A stretch of 64,000 nucleotides of DNA. Source: an uncultured Candidatus Melainabacteria bacterium. GTDB lineage: Bacteria; Cyanobacteriota; Vampirovibrionia; Gastranaerophilales; Gastranaerophilaceae. A program made the position numbers and the translations under genes. Below are positions 18,395-27,313 of this stretch, in pieces (the stretch's first letter is position 1; every line of letters begins with the position of its first letter). Where the stretch lies: NCBI GenBank assembly GCA_947525005.1, contig CANNUY010000003.1:62001-126000 (forward strand), given 5' to 3'. Under the pieces are notes generated by a model that saw only the letters and a program-made list of their open reading frames with translations, ran no database searches and was not told the origin of the DNA.

Positions 18395-19992
18395 AATGAC
18401 TCCTTAAATACATTTTTACATAAAAATACACCAGATGCGTAATTTTGTTCTTCATCAAAATATTGGTAAGAAACGTGTTTTTCAGTACGTTCTAATTTTA
18501 ATAAAATAGTTTTGTCAGGTTTAATAATATTCGTAAATTTTATTTTTTTCCATTGTCCTGCACCTAATTTAAGCTGGAACTCTCTGTTTGCAAATTCTTT
18601 TGCTAAATAAAGTTGTACTACTCCTGCAAGAATTTTGAATTTTGGGAAATGACCTTTAAAAAAGTTGCACTGATTGTAGAAGAATATCTTGAAGGTTATT
18701 GAATTATCTTCCACTTTTCTATCTAAAATTATTGGTAGTGAAAGTTTAAGGTTAAATAAATGATTGATATAGTTCTTATCAACCTTTCCTGTCACAGTTT
18801 TAGGGATAATATCAATATATTTCCATTTTTGAGGAATTACTTCAAACTCTTGTTTTAAGTATGCTTTCAAGTCTTTTGTTAAATTAGTAATTCCATTTTT
18901 TAATAAAGTAGTTCTCCCTTTTTCAGATAATGCGCATAGACAAGCAAGTTTCCCCTCGTGTTTTAAAATATAACAATCGTTAACTAATTCATTGGTATTT
19001 AAACTGTTTTCCATTTCATCAATGGAGATGCGTTTTTCGTAGATTTTTATAACTCTATCTGTTCTAGAATTTATTTTTAAGTATCTTTCTTTAAGTTCTA
19101 TGTTGTCATTTATTAGGATACGGTTATTATAGATATGATTAGAAGAAACTTCTAATGAATTTTTAAGGAGTTCAATATTCACTGTATTGAATAGTTTAAA
19201 GAAATCAACAGGATTAGTTTTATATGCAATAACTCCTGTTTCAGTACTTCCATAAATTTCGACAACCTTTGAATTGTGTTTTAATAAATCAAAAACGTCC
19301 TCATTTAGTTTTGAACCTGCTGAAAATATATATTCAGGCGAGGTAGCAAAAGATAGCCCAAATTTTTTGATAATATTCAAAAAAGTTGGTGTTGAGATGA
19401 AAATAGTGTCAGTATTTTCTAATTCTTCAGGGTATAAAATTGTCTTAGTGTCAATCATATAACCACACGTCAAAGCAACCATTAAATGAAATGTCAAACC
19501 AAATAGATGACACAAATTTGTAGAGGATACAACTGTTTTCTTTGTATTTGGTAAATTTAGCTCCTCTTTAATTGTTTTTGCTTCTGTAATGAAGTTTGAT
19601 AGAGTTTTCTTAATTATTTTAGCTGTCCCAGAAGAACCAGATGTAAGAAGGTTTATTATAATATTATCAGGGTTTATTTTTTGTAGTTCACAATTAGAAG
19701 ATGGATTATTTAAAGGAATAACCTCTGCTTTATCAAAATCAATGTTTAAGCAGGCTCTAGAATGGTTATTAGTTGATAAATAGATTGTTTTGTTTGCAAA
19801 TATAGCTCCAAAGAAATGGATTATAAATTGGAAGTTATCAGTGTCTGTGATTAAAATATTGTCTTTCTTTGACTCTAAAAATTGAGAATACTCTTTTATA
19901 AGCGATTTAAGTTCGCAAAACGTGTAGGTTCTGTCCTGAGAGATAAGAGCTATTTCGTTATCAAATTTGTTAGAATAAAATTTTTCAAGCAT
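18391..19992 (-). CDS. Acyl-AMP ligase fused to a C-terminal FabA/Z-like dehydratase
   Basis: 533 aa from the ATG at 19992 (MLEKFYSNK), which has AAGGAAG upstream and overlaps the previous stop (TAATG). Residues ~1-410 are an ANL adenylating enzyme: LLTSGSSGTAKIIKKTL (P-loop-like AMP motif), FSAGSKL, EIYGSTETGVIA and the hinge RTDRVIK. The last ~110 residues form a hotdog domain with NFFKGHFPKFKILAGVVQLY (the GHFPxxPxxxGVxQ-type dehydratase signature with catalytic His). The fusion matches APE loci: it would activate the aryl starter acid and dehydrate 3-hydroxyacyl-ACP. The starter acid is not identifiable. Confidence 0.88.
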   Translation of the reverse strand: MLEKFYSNKFDNEIALISQDRTYTFCELKSLIKEYSQFLESKKDNILITDTDNFQFIIHFFGAIFANKTIYLSTNNHSRACLNIDFDKAEVIPLNNPSSNCELQKINPDNIIINLLTSGSSGTAKIIKKTLSNFITEAKTIKEELNLPNTKKTVVSSTNLCHLFGLTFHLMVALTCGYMIDTKTILYPEELENTDTIFISTPTFLNIIKKFGLSFATSPEYIFSAGSKLNEDVFDLLKHNSKVVEIYGSTETGVIAYKTNPVDFFKLFNTVNIELLKNSLEVSSNHIYNNRILINDNIELKERYLKINSRTDRVIKIYEKRISIDEMENSLNTNELVNDCYILKHEGKLACLCALSEKGRTTLLKNGITNLTKDLKAYLKQEFEVIPQKWKYIDIIPKTVTGKVDKNYINHLFNLKLSLPIILDRKVEDNSITFKIFFYNQCNFFKGHFPKFKILAGVVQLYLAKEFANREFQLKLGAGQWKKIKFTNIIKPDKTILLKLERTEKHVSYQYFDEEQNYASGVFLCKNVFKESL

Positions 19993-20396
19993 TATAGTAA
20001 CTTCCTTCTTCTCAAAGATAGCCTTATTGAATATTCTATAATAAATAATAGTCCAATTAAAATATAAGAAATGCAACCATTGTAAATCAACCAAATTTTA
20101 TCAGATTGACTGATAGTCCAGATTGAAATTAATAGATTAAAGAAGGTAAAAAAGCTCCAAGCATAAGTAACTTTACGAGTGTAGATTAAAGCTCTTTTAT
20201 CAAGGTTCTTATCAATCATTTTTGCAAATTTTTGGATAATAGTTTCTTTTGTGAATAAAGAAATGGTAAATGTTAGAAAGAAAAAAGTATTGCAGATAGG
20301 TGGATAATATTTTAAAATTACAAATCTTTTGATGTAGAACAAACTTATTACACAAATAGTAAATAATACAGGTAATATCCCTTTGATTTGCTTCAT
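19992..20396 (-). CDS. Small polytopic membrane protein of the APE-type cluster
   Basis: 134 aa; start at the ATG at 20396 (MKQIKGILP), 7 nt after GAGGG. About four transmembrane helices (ILPVLFTICVISLFYI, PPICNTFFFLTFTISLF, AWSFFTFFNLLISIWTI, YILIGLLFIIEYSIR). It occupies the place, between ACP and ligase genes, of the conserved uncharacterised membrane protein of aryl-polyene clusters (COG4648-like). Function unknown. Confidence 0.75.
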   Translation of the reverse strand: MKQIKGILPVLFTICVISLFYIKRFVILKYYPPICNTFFFLTFTISLFTKETIIQKFAKMIDKNLDKRALIYTRKVTYAWSFFTFFNLLISIWTISQSDKIWLIYNGCISYILIGLLFIIEYSIRLSLRRRKLL

Positions 20397-20423
20397 CGTA
20401 TCCCTCTTTAATAGCAATAAAAA

Positions 20424-20675
20424 TTATAAAAGGCTATAAACAGCGTTAACTACATCGCTCACTGTTTTGATTTGTTTGAATTCTTCAGGAGAAAGTCTTT
20501 TTTCAGTGAATTGTTGAAGTCTAACAGCTAAATCAACTGCATCAATGCTATCTAAATCAAGATCTGTAAATAAATTTGCATCTTCAACAATAGCATCTTT
20601 TTCTATTTCAAATTCGTCTTCTAATATTTCAGTGAGTTTATTAAAAATTTGTTCTTTCGAAAACTTCTTATCCAT
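20424..20675 (-). CDS. Acyl carrier protein (second of the pair)
   Basis: 83 aa acidic ACP. The phosphopantetheine site is DLDLDSIDAVDL, with the Ser at about residue 38. An AAGGAAA ribosome site precedes the ATG at 20675. It overlaps the first ACP gene. Carries the growing polyene chain as a thioester; it needs a phosphopantetheinyl transferase from elsewhere in the genome, since none is seen here. Confidence 0.92.
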   Translation of the reverse strand: MDKKFSKEQIFNKLTEILEDEFEIEKDAIVEDANLFTDLDLDSIDAVDLAVRLQQFTEKRLSPEEFKQIKTVSDVVNAVYSLL

Positions 20676-20922
20676 CAATTTGTTTCCTTACAAAATCAGC
20701 AATCGTTTGAACTGAATAGAAAAATTTTTTGTTTTCTTCCTTGTTTTTGCTTAAAGTAATGTTGAACTCTTTTTTTAGAGCCATACCAAGTTCAAGAGCA
20801 TCAATAGAATCTAGTCCTAAACCATCATTAAATAACGGTTCGTCATTAGTTATATCATCTACTGTAATATCTTCCAATTCAAGCGAATCAATAATTAATT
20901 GTTTAATCTTTTTCTCCAGCAT
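20668..20922 (-). CDS. Acyl carrier protein (first of the pair)
   Basis: 84 aa ACP with GLGLDSIDALELG as the phosphopantetheine site (Ser ~39). Tandem with the other ACP, overlapping by 8 nt. Two distinct ACPs are a constant feature of aryl-polyene clusters; sequence differences around the site (DLDLDSIDAVDLA against GLGLDSIDALELG) suggest separate partners for priming and elongation, which is inference. Confidence 0.92.
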   Translation of the reverse strand: MLEKKIKQLIIDSLELEDITVDDITNDEPLFNDGLGLDSIDALELGMALKKEFNITLSKNKEENKKFFYSVQTIADFVRKQIDG

Positions 20923-20957
20923 AGAATAATTATATCATACTAAAAGTCTATCTACGT

Positions 20958-21731
20958 TTAATATAAATTTTTTGTAATATATTTTGATAATTCAGTTCTG
21001 CAAGTGACTTCATCGGTGTATTTTTCAATAAATTCTTTTGTTGCAATAACTCCTTTGTATTCGATATTATAGACGACAGGTTCAACACCTGCATCAGAAA
21101 TCGGTTGATGAATTTGCAGAAAATCATACGAGGTCGACATATTTATCATTACAATATCTTTTTTAGTTTTTTGCGCTAATAAAGCTGTACCACGTCTTAT
21201 TTTTGGTCGTTCGTTTTTTTTGTGTCTAATACCCATTGGAAAAATTATTAGGTTAAATCCATCTTCAATCATAGTTTTGGAGTCTTTTAACCAGTCTTCT
21301 TGACTTTGTCCTTCGATAATGAATAGTAAATTTACTATTCCTTTTAAGAAAATATTGTTCGCTAATCTTTCAGCGACAAAACAAGTAGAATGAGGAATTA
21401 TAGATATAAGAATTAAGATATCAATGAAACTTGGGTGAGTTGATATTATGATGGAGTTTTTTATGTTCTTTAATCTTTCAAGATTGTCAATATTAAGTTC
21501 CAATATTTTCATCCAAATAAGGAAGTTTAAAAAATATTGCCAAGACTTCTGTAGAACTTCACTATATCTTATTTTTAAATTCTTTTCTGAATAGTCTTGT
21601 TTTGTTAAATCCCAGATTGATTTTTTGATAGGTAAGGTTATATATCTAAAAAATAATGAAGCTAAACCAAAGAAAGTAAAGCTTGAAATAACGATTGTAC
21701 CTCTTAAAATTTTAATGATTTTATCCTTCAT
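20958..21731 (-). CDS. PlsC-like acyltransferase of the APE-type cluster
   Basis: 257 aa. N-terminal membrane helix (GTIVISSFTFFGLASLFF), then the acyltransferase block STHPSFIDIL (HX4D motif, His and Asp), LIIFPMGIRHKKNERPKIRRG (equivalent of the FPEGTR motif, with Gly/Arg), and VINMSTSYDF. It is a glycerophosphate-acyltransferase-like enzyme and likely attaches the polyene or a fatty acid to its lipid anchor. The first start (TTG 21734) or the ATG at 21731 are equivalent; it overlaps the ketosynthase-like gene by 11 nt. Confidence 0.85.
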   Translation of the reverse strand: MKDKIIKILRGTIVISSFTFFGLASLFFRYITLPIKKSIWDLTKQDYSEKNLKIRYSEVLQKSWQYFLNFLIWMKILELNIDNLERLKNIKNSIIISTHPSFIDILILISIIPHSTCFVAERLANNIFLKGIVNLLFIIEGQSQEDWLKDSKTMIEDGFNLIIFPMGIRHKKNERPKIRRGTALLAQKTKKDIVMINMSTSYDFLQIHQPISDAGVEPVVYNIEYKGVIATKEFIEKYTDEVTCRTELSKYITKNLY

Positions 21732-22368
21732 CAAGTACTCTTTCTATATTATATAAATTTGTTTTTATAGAGTTTTGTTCTCCTGAAAATAGTTTTACAA
21801 ATTCATTGAATTCTTCGATTTCGTTAAATCGGCTTGTATTATTTTTTTGTTCTGAGTATTGATTTAAGGTTATTCTATATTTTTTTGATGAAGGAGTTTC
21901 TGTCTTACTTAAATTTATTCCAAATCCAACACTTTTTTTGTCATTAACGTCAGAATAGCAAAAAAGGTTCTTTTTAAATTTTGAAATAGCACTGGTTAAA
22001 ATCCCTATAGATAAAGTGTTATTGCCTGCTCCGATGGAAGTGTATGGAATGCTTAATTTTTTAGTCAGTAAATAAAAAGCAGGTGGGAAATTGTGTACTG
22101 AACAAGAAAAATAACTTGGTGAAACCTCGTTTTCTGTTTGATATTGCTCAATCATTTTTTTAAGTCGTTCAAATTCACCATATTGAGATGCAAATATAAT
22201 GTTTTCGATATCTTCTGTGACAATTTTATTCAAGATGTCTAGAGAAAACTTGTCGACAAGGCTCAATCTCCTTCTTTGAAGTGGTTTAATAAAACTGATA
22301 TCTATATCTTTTTCATTTTCAATATAACTAAACTTATTTAAGTAAAATTCTATATTTTCATCTTTCAT
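21721..22368 (-). CDS. Ketosynthase-like protein lacking the catalytic Cys (chain-length-factor type)
   Basis: 215 aa, only about half a ketosynthase. It matches the short beta-ketoacyl-synthase N-terminal-like family found in aryl-polyene clusters: RRRLSLVDKFSLD, NIIFASQYGEFERLKKMI, SPSYFSCSVHNFPPAFYLL. Where a ketosynthase carries Cys (ACSS), this protein reads IGAGNNTLSIG, so it has no nucleophile and should act as a partner subunit rather than a condensing enzyme. It is the first gene of the minus operon, 31 nt from the divergent plus operon. Confidence 0.8.
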   Translation of the reverse strand: MKDENIEFYLNKFSYIENEKDIDISFIKPLQRRRLSLVDKFSLDILNKIVTEDIENIIFASQYGEFERLKKMIEQYQTENEVSPSYFSCSVHNFPPAFYLLTKKLSIPYTSIGAGNNTLSIGILTSAISKFKKNLFCYSDVNDKKSVGFGINLSKTETPSSKKYRITLNQYSEQKNNTSRFNEIEEFNEFVKLFSGEQNSIKTNLYNIERVLDEG

Positions 22369-22399
22369 GCTAATATTATATTATAAAAACGGGGTATGA

Positions 22400-23551
22400 A
22401 TGAGTATTAAAATAACTGATTATGATGCAATCTGCAATCTTGGTGAAAACATAAAAGATATTTATAAAAATGTTTTAGAAGGTAATAATAAAAACTTTAT
22501 TATTACTGATAAATATATCAAAAATAAAAAAATAAGAATTGGAGTTGTAAATTCAAATCTCCCTAAAATAGAAGATAGACAATTTAATTTAAGATGTAAT
22601 CAATTGATATTAAAGCTTTTATTAAATTTGAACAAAAGCATAAATAGACTTTTTGAAAAATACCCAAAGAATAGAATAGGTGTAGTAGTTGCAACTACAA
22701 ATTCAGGAGTGGAAGAATTTGAAAAGACTTCAGATATAAGTCATTGTGAAATAGGAAATCCTGCTGAATTTATAAAAACGTATTTAGGTTTAAATAGTTA
22801 CTTTTCAACTGTTTCAACAGCTTGTTCTTCAGGTTTAAAGACTTTTTCGTTAGCACGTGATTTATTAAATAAAAATATATCTGACGCTGTTATAGTTGTG
22901 AGTGTAGATTCAATAGCTAAGGTTGCATTGTTTGGTTTTGAGTCATTAGAGGTTTTATCAAATAAACCTTCAATCCCTTTTAGTAAAAATAGAGAGGGTA
23001 TGAATATTGGAGAAGGTTGTGCTCTCTTTATTCTTGAAAAGTCAGAAAATTTTAATGATGATAAAGAAAGAGGAATAAATATATTAGGAATAGGTGAGAG
23101 TACAGGAATTTATCATTCAACAACACCAAATCCAGAGGCAGATGAAGAAATATTAGCTATAAAAGAGGCGTTAGATGATGCGAATTTATCTCCACAAGAT
23201 ATCGACTATATAAATTTACACGGGACAGGAACGCTTGCAAATGATTTAATGGAAGGAAATGCTGTATATAAAATTTTTGGAGATAATAAACCCGTTAGTT
23301 CTACAAAACAAATGACAGGACATTGTCTTGGCGCAGGTGCAGGAATTGAAACGGCTTTATGCTGTATGTTATTAGAAAATTTTAATGGACAATTATTTCC
23401 TCATATTTACGATGGGGAATATGATGAATCTATTTCTAAGGTTAAACTTGTTGATAAGAATACAAATGAGTATGAATGTTGTAATATTTGTATGTGTAAT
23501 TCTTTTGGGTTTGGTGGAACTAATGCTATACTAATACTAAGTAAAAAATAA
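22400..23551 (+). CDS. Beta-ketoacyl-ACP synthase (FabF-like), APE-type cluster
   Basis: 383 aa complete ketosynthase. Active-site Cys in VSTACSSGLKTF, first His in NLHGTGTLANDLMEGNAV, second His in STKQMTGHCLGAGAG, and the C-terminal glycine-rich NSFGFGGTNA. It is the first gene of the plus operon, with a GGGG ribosome site very close to the start; an out-of-frame ATG lies 4 nt earlier. It condenses malonyl-ACP onto the growing chain, probably with the cysteine-less partner encoded divergently. Confidence 0.93.
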   Translation: MSIKITDYDAICNLGENIKDIYKNVLEGNNKNFIITDKYIKNKKIRIGVVNSNLPKIEDRQFNLRCNQLILKLLLNLNKSINRLFEKYPKNRIGVVVATTNSGVEEFEKTSDISHCEIGNPAEFIKTYLGLNSYFSTVSTACSSGLKTFSLARDLLNKNISDAVIVVSVDSIAKVALFGFESLEVLSNKPSIPFSKNREGMNIGEGCALFILEKSENFNDDKERGINILGIGESTGIYHSTTPNPEADEEILAIKEALDDANLSPQDIDYINLHGTGTLANDLMEGNAVYKIFGDNKPVSSTKQMTGHCLGAGAGIETALCCMLLENFNGQLFPHIYDGEYDESISKVKLVDKNTNEYECCNICMCNSFGFGGTNAILILSKK

Positions 23552-23561
23552 TGGGTAAGGA

Positions 23562-24020
23562 ATGGTTAATAATAAAGATTATTTAGCAAAAATATTACCA
23601 CATAAAGAGTCTATGATTTTGATAGATGATGTTTTAGATTATTCTATTGAGGGTAGATGGTTAAAAAGTTGCGTTACAATAACAGAAGATAGTCTGTTCT
23701 ATGATAAAGATTTAGGTGGAATTGATTCTGTTATTGGAATAGAATATATGGCTCAAACAATAGGTTGTTTTGCATTCTATTCAAAGGGTTTAGACGAACC
23801 AAAAATAGGATTTTTATTAGGAACAAGACTCTATAATAGTGCAATAGAGAAGTTTGAACTTGGAAGAACGTATACAATTTTGATAAAAGAAGTTTTTTCT
23901 GCTGAAATTTACTCTTTCGATTGTTTAATTTATAATGACAAAGAAGAAGAAGTTTCTAGTGCGACAATAAATGTGTATCAAAGTAGTGATGAAAATATTG
24001 AGGGTTTTATAAATGGCTAA
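23562..24020 (+). CDS. 3-hydroxyacyl-ACP dehydratase-like protein (hotdog fold), APE-type cluster
   Basis: 152 aa. LPHKESMILIDDVLDY is the FabZ/FabA-like entry motif (PH...M.liD), and IDSVIGIEYMAQTIGCFAFY carries the second active-site segment with the acidic residue. It would dehydrate 3-hydroxyacyl-ACP to keep the conjugated double bonds of the polyene. The cluster has a second dehydratase domain at the end of the acyl ligase. Overlaps the reductase gene by 8 nt. Confidence 0.88.
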   Translation: MVNNKDYLAKILPHKESMILIDDVLDYSIEGRWLKSCVTITEDSLFYDKDLGGIDSVIGIEYMAQTIGCFAFYSKGLDEPKIGFLLGTRLYNSAIEKFELGRTYTILIKEVFSAEIYSFDCLIYNDKEEEVSSATINVYQSSDENIEGFING

Positions 24021-24738
24021 TACTGTATTGATTACAGGTTCAAGTAGAGGAATCGGTCGTGAAACGGCGATATATCTTGCAAAAAATGGGTTTGATATAG
24101 TTTTGCATTGTGGAAAAAATTTGGATAAAGCAAAAGAAGTAGAGGATATAATTAAGGGTTTAAATAAAGATGTAAGAATCCTACAATTTGATGTTTCTAA
24201 TAGAGAACAGACAAAAGAAGTTTTATTAGAAGATATAAAAAAGAATGGAATTTACTATGGTGTAGTTGTTAATGCAGGTATAACAGCCGATAATCCGTTT
24301 CCTGTAATGGAAGATGAAGAATGGGATTCTGTAATAAATGTTAATTTGAATGGATTTTATAATACATTACGTCCAATTATATTGGAGATGATTCAAAACA
24401 GAAAAGGTCGAATCGTAGCCTTATCATCTGTATCAGGACAAACAGGAAATAGAGGACAAATAAATTATAGTGCATCAAAAGCAGGAATCATAGGTGCAGT
24501 AAAATCCTTGAGTAGAGAGGTTGCAAAAAGAAATATTACAGTGAATTGCGTTTCTCCTGGTGTCATTGAAACTGATATGATTAATGATTTACCATTAGAT
24601 TTTGTAAAAAATGTGATACCAATGAAAAGAGTTGGAACTGCAAAAGAGGTCGCAAGTGCAATAAACTATCTTCTTAGTGAAGATGCATCATATATAACAG
24701 GGCAAGTAATTTCTGTGAATGGAGGAATGTATCAATAA
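24013..24738 (+). CDS. 3-oxoacyl-ACP reductase (FabG-like), APE-type cluster
   Basis: 241 aa short-chain dehydrogenase: TGSSRGIGRETA (NADPH-binding TGxxxGIG), NAGITADN, catalytic Ser in ALSSVSGQTGNRG, YSASK (Tyr-x-x-x-Lys), and VSPGVIETDM. Reduces the 3-keto group after each condensation. Its stop overlaps the next ATG (TAATG). Confidence 0.95.
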   Translation: MANTVLITGSSRGIGRETAIYLAKNGFDIVLHCGKNLDKAKEVEDIIKGLNKDVRILQFDVSNREQTKEVLLEDIKKNGIYYGVVVNAGITADNPFPVMEDEEWDSVINVNLNGFYNTLRPIILEMIQNRKGRIVALSSVSGQTGNRGQINYSASKAGIIGAVKSLSREVAKRNITVNCVSPGVIETDMINDLPLDFVKNVIPMKRVGTAKEVASAINYLLSEDASYITGQVISVNGGMYQ

Positions 24739-25964
24739 TGACTAAGAGAGTGGTTGTTACAGGCATGGGGTTAGCTAGTCCACTAGGTTCAACTGTTGAA
24801 TTGGCTTACAAAAGACTGCATAAGCTAGAAAATTGTATAAAGTATAGTGATGAGTTAGCTAAATATAATGGGTTGCATACACGATTATTGTCTAGAGTTG
24901 AGGGTTTTATAAAACCAGAAGATTTTACAAGGAAAGTAACAAGAACAATGGGGCCTGTTGCAATTATGTCTGTTGTTACAGCAAAAGAGGCTCTTAATGA
25001 TGCAGGTTTGTTAGGGGATAAAATTATCTCTAGTAATAGAACTGGGGTTAGTTATGGTTCGTGTAGTGGCTCTATTGATGCAATAATGGATTTCTATTCA
25101 ATGTGTATAAATCACGAGGTGAATAATTTAAACTCGGGTTCTTATGTAAGAATGATGTCGCATACTTCTGCAGTGAATATATCGTTATATTTTAAAACAA
25201 CAGGTCGAATTATTCCGACATCAAGTGCTTGTACATCAGGCTCAATGGGAATTGGCTACGCTTATGAGATGATAAAATCAGGTATTCAAACAGTTATGAT
25301 AGCAGGTGGTTCAGAAGAATTCTCACCAAGTAATATAGGAGTTTTTGACACGTTGTTTGCTACAAGTGTAAAAAATGATACTCCAAAACTTACTCCATCA
25401 CCGTTTGACAAATCAAGAGATGGATTAGTAATTGGTGAAGGTGCAGGAACATTGATTCTTGAGGAATATGAACACGCAAAAAGTAGAGGCGCAAAAATAT
25501 ATGCAGAAATAGTTGGTTTTTCTACAAATTCTGACGGTACACATATAACTAATCCAAACGAAGAAACTATGACAGAAGTTATGGTTCAAGCGTTAGACTC
25601 TGCAGGTTTAAGTGCCGATGATATAGGTTATGTGAACGCACATGGAACAGGAACAATAAATGGAGATATTGCTGAATCTAACGCAACTTATAAGGTGTTT
25701 AAGAACAAAGTCCCAGTAAGTACAATAAAAAGTTATACAGGTCATACACTAGGTGCTTGTGGTGCGATTGAATCTATTTTGAGTATTTTGATGATGAATA
25801 ATAATTGGTTCTGTCCAAATCTCAATTTGGTAGAAGTAGATGAAAGATGTGCCGAATTGGATTATATAATCGGTAACCCAAAAATTTTTGAAACAGAATA
25901 TTTTATGAGTAATAATTTTGCTTTTGGTGGAATAAATACTTCGTTGATTTTTAAAAGGGTTTGA
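24738..25964 (+). CDS. Second complete beta-ketoacyl-ACP synthase, APE-type cluster
   Basis: 408 aa FabF-type condensing enzyme: VVVTGMGLASPLG at the start, Cys in TSSACTSGSMGIGYAYEM, His in VNAHGTGTINGDIAESNA, His in SYTGHTLGACGAIES, and NNFAFGGINTSL near the end. Last gene of the plus operon. Two full ketosynthases plus a cysteine-less one is the usual APE set. Confidence 0.94.
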   Translation: MTKRVVVTGMGLASPLGSTVELAYKRLHKLENCIKYSDELAKYNGLHTRLLSRVEGFIKPEDFTRKVTRTMGPVAIMSVVTAKEALNDAGLLGDKIISSNRTGVSYGSCSGSIDAIMDFYSMCINHEVNNLNSGSYVRMMSHTSAVNISLYFKTTGRIIPTSSACTSGSMGIGYAYEMIKSGIQTVMIAGGSEEFSPSNIGVFDTLFATSVKNDTPKLTPSPFDKSRDGLVIGEGAGTLILEEYEHAKSRGAKIYAEIVGFSTNSDGTHITNPNEETMTEVMVQALDSAGLSADDIGYVNAHGTGTINGDIAESNATYKVFKNKVPVSTIKSYTGHTLGACGAIESILSILMMNNNWFCPNLNLVEVDERCAELDYIIGNPKIFETEYFMSNNFAFGGINTSLIFKRV

Positions 25965-26134
25965 TAGAAATATTAAAAATTTTATGGATTGCCACACTAT
26001 CGCTTTCTTGGATTATTCGGGCGTGCTAAACACTACATTCACTATTAAATTCTAACGAATTTAGTCGTTCATTCAGTGTTTTACGCTCTTACGGGTTTCG
26101 TTCGTTTTACTCACTCACCCTACCGAAAATCCGT

Positions 26135-26167
26135 AAAAAAAAGCCACTTGCTTTTGGACAGAGTGGC
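26135..26167 (-). terminator. Rho-independent terminator, minus strand
   Basis: Stem GCCACT/AGTGGC (26143-26167, 13-nt loop), followed on the minus strand by eight T residues (26142 down to 26135). It may end transcripts of the minus-strand gene at 26519-27250 or stop read-through toward the APE cluster. Confidence 0.55.
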
Positions 26168-26464
26168 GCTTATTAGGAATAAGAAAAGGAATTATAGGAA
26201 TTTAGGAATTTTTAGGAAACTTTTTGTTGATTTCCGATATTTCGTACATCAAACCAAATTTATTTCGGTATAAATAAGTCTTTAATTTACATAGTCTATA
26301 TATTTTTACTGGTTTTAAAAATTTTATTTTTAATATATTAACAATGAACGACTCATTTCAGTTTCAAACCTATTTCATAACGGGATAAGTTTGGTGTGAT
26401 ATATTTTTTACTCGACGGTGACAATTATTTGTTTTACAGTACCCAAGTACAACCTTTCGAGTCC

Positions 26465-26487
26465 CGAGGGAGAGAATATCTCCCTCG
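26465..26487 (-). terminator. Strong 9-bp hairpin downstream of the 26519 gene
   Basis: Perfect stem CGAGGGAGA / TCTCCCTCG with a 5-nt loop, 32 nt after the stop of the minus-strand gene. There is no clear T-run on either side, so it may be a 3'-end stabiliser as well as, or instead of, a terminator. Confidence 0.5.
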
Positions 26488-26518
26488 TTTCCGAAAATTT
26501 CATTTATTAACTCAACCA

Positions 26519-27250
26519 TTAACTGAATAGTTTGAATGTACGTTCTACGTTTTCTTTTGCAACGCTCTTTAATGTTTCCATTTCTTGCTTGATAGCGTTA
26601 CGTTCAGTATCTAACGCTGCAAGATCAGAGTCATATTTCCTATCTTTATTATCGATTTTCTTCATATCAGCTTCATATTTAGCCTCTGCCTTTTTCAATT
26701 CAGAAGAGTCAGTTACTTCTTGCAAGTTTGTATTTGTTGCAACACTTGTTTCGTATCTATTGTAGTCAGCATCAGTAGGTTGTGCAAATGTACCATCATT
26801 TTTTGCTGATACAATAGTAACTTGTCCTGAATTAATGATGTTTGTGATTACATCTTCAAAGTTACCAGACAATTCTTGGATGCCTAAATCTACTAATAAT
26901 TTACCAAATGAATTTGCTGTTTGGTTTGCAGGGTCTAATTCTGTAGTAGAGCCACCTTTGTATTTAATGTCGCTCTTATCATAGGTAGTTCCATTAAATT
27001 GCAATGCAAATCCAGCTGTTGTAAAGTCTTGGTAACTTGTGATGTCTCTATAAGTTACAGAACCATCTGTTGTAAGAATTTTCTTTTGAATTTTTGTCTT
27101 TTCAAGTGCTTCCAAATAGTCTTCGTAAACTCGACTTGATTCGTTAGCCATTTGTAATTTTTCTGCTTCTAATTTTGCTGCTTTGTACTCAATTTGGTGC
27201 ATTCTACTTGTCAAATTGAGTAAACGTGCTTGTGATGATGATAAACCCAT
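26519..27250 (-). CDS. MGLSSSQARLL-family protein (243 aa)
   Basis: Unrecognised function. The N-terminus (MGLSSSQARLLNLTSRMHQI) and C-terminus (DLAALDTERNAIKQEMETLK, then VAKENVERTFKLFS) are conserved with the 270-aa protein at 51601. The central part, about residues 60-165, is variable between the two. There is no signal peptide; both ends are predicted long helices, so it may form a filament- or coiled-coil-type assembly with a variable central domain, loosely like flagellin or pilus-cap proteins. AAGGAG precedes the ATG. Upstream lies a sigma-28-like promoter (27314-27340). Confidence 0.85.
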   Translation of the reverse strand: MGLSSSQARLLNLTSRMHQIEYKAAKLEAEKLQMANESSRVYEDYLEALEKTKIQKKILTTDGSVTYRDITSYQDFTTAGFALQFNGTTYDKSDIKYKGGSTTELDPANQTANSFGKLLVDLGIQELSGNFEDVITNIINSGQVTIVSAKNDGTFAQPTDADYNRYETSVATNTNLQEVTDSSELKKAEAKYEADMKKIDNKDRKYDSDLAALDTERNAIKQEMETLKSVAKENVERTFKLFS

Positions 27251-27313
27251 ATTTAACTCCTTTATTCCTTGTACTGAACCCCTAATCTTGTTCAGTTTTT
27301 TCTTACTCCCTTT

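Larger units (their letters stand above)
25965..26518. other. Non-coding gap of 550 bp with remnants
   Basis: Composition differs from the neighbours between about 25985 and 26130 (richer in C and in TTCG/TCGTTCG words). The opening GGATTGCCACACTATCGC has the look of decayed intergenic repeat DNA. A terminator (26143-26167), a hairpin (26465-26487) and a patch with five spaced AGGAA words (26174-26218) are the visible structures. A 65-codon open frame on the plus strand (26076-26273) looks accidental. Confidence 0.4.

Noticed and set aside
26076..26273. 65-codon open frame on the plus strand as a gene
   Set aside because: No ribosome site, odd composition, basic random-looking product, and it overlaps a terminator; more likely chance in non-coding DNA.
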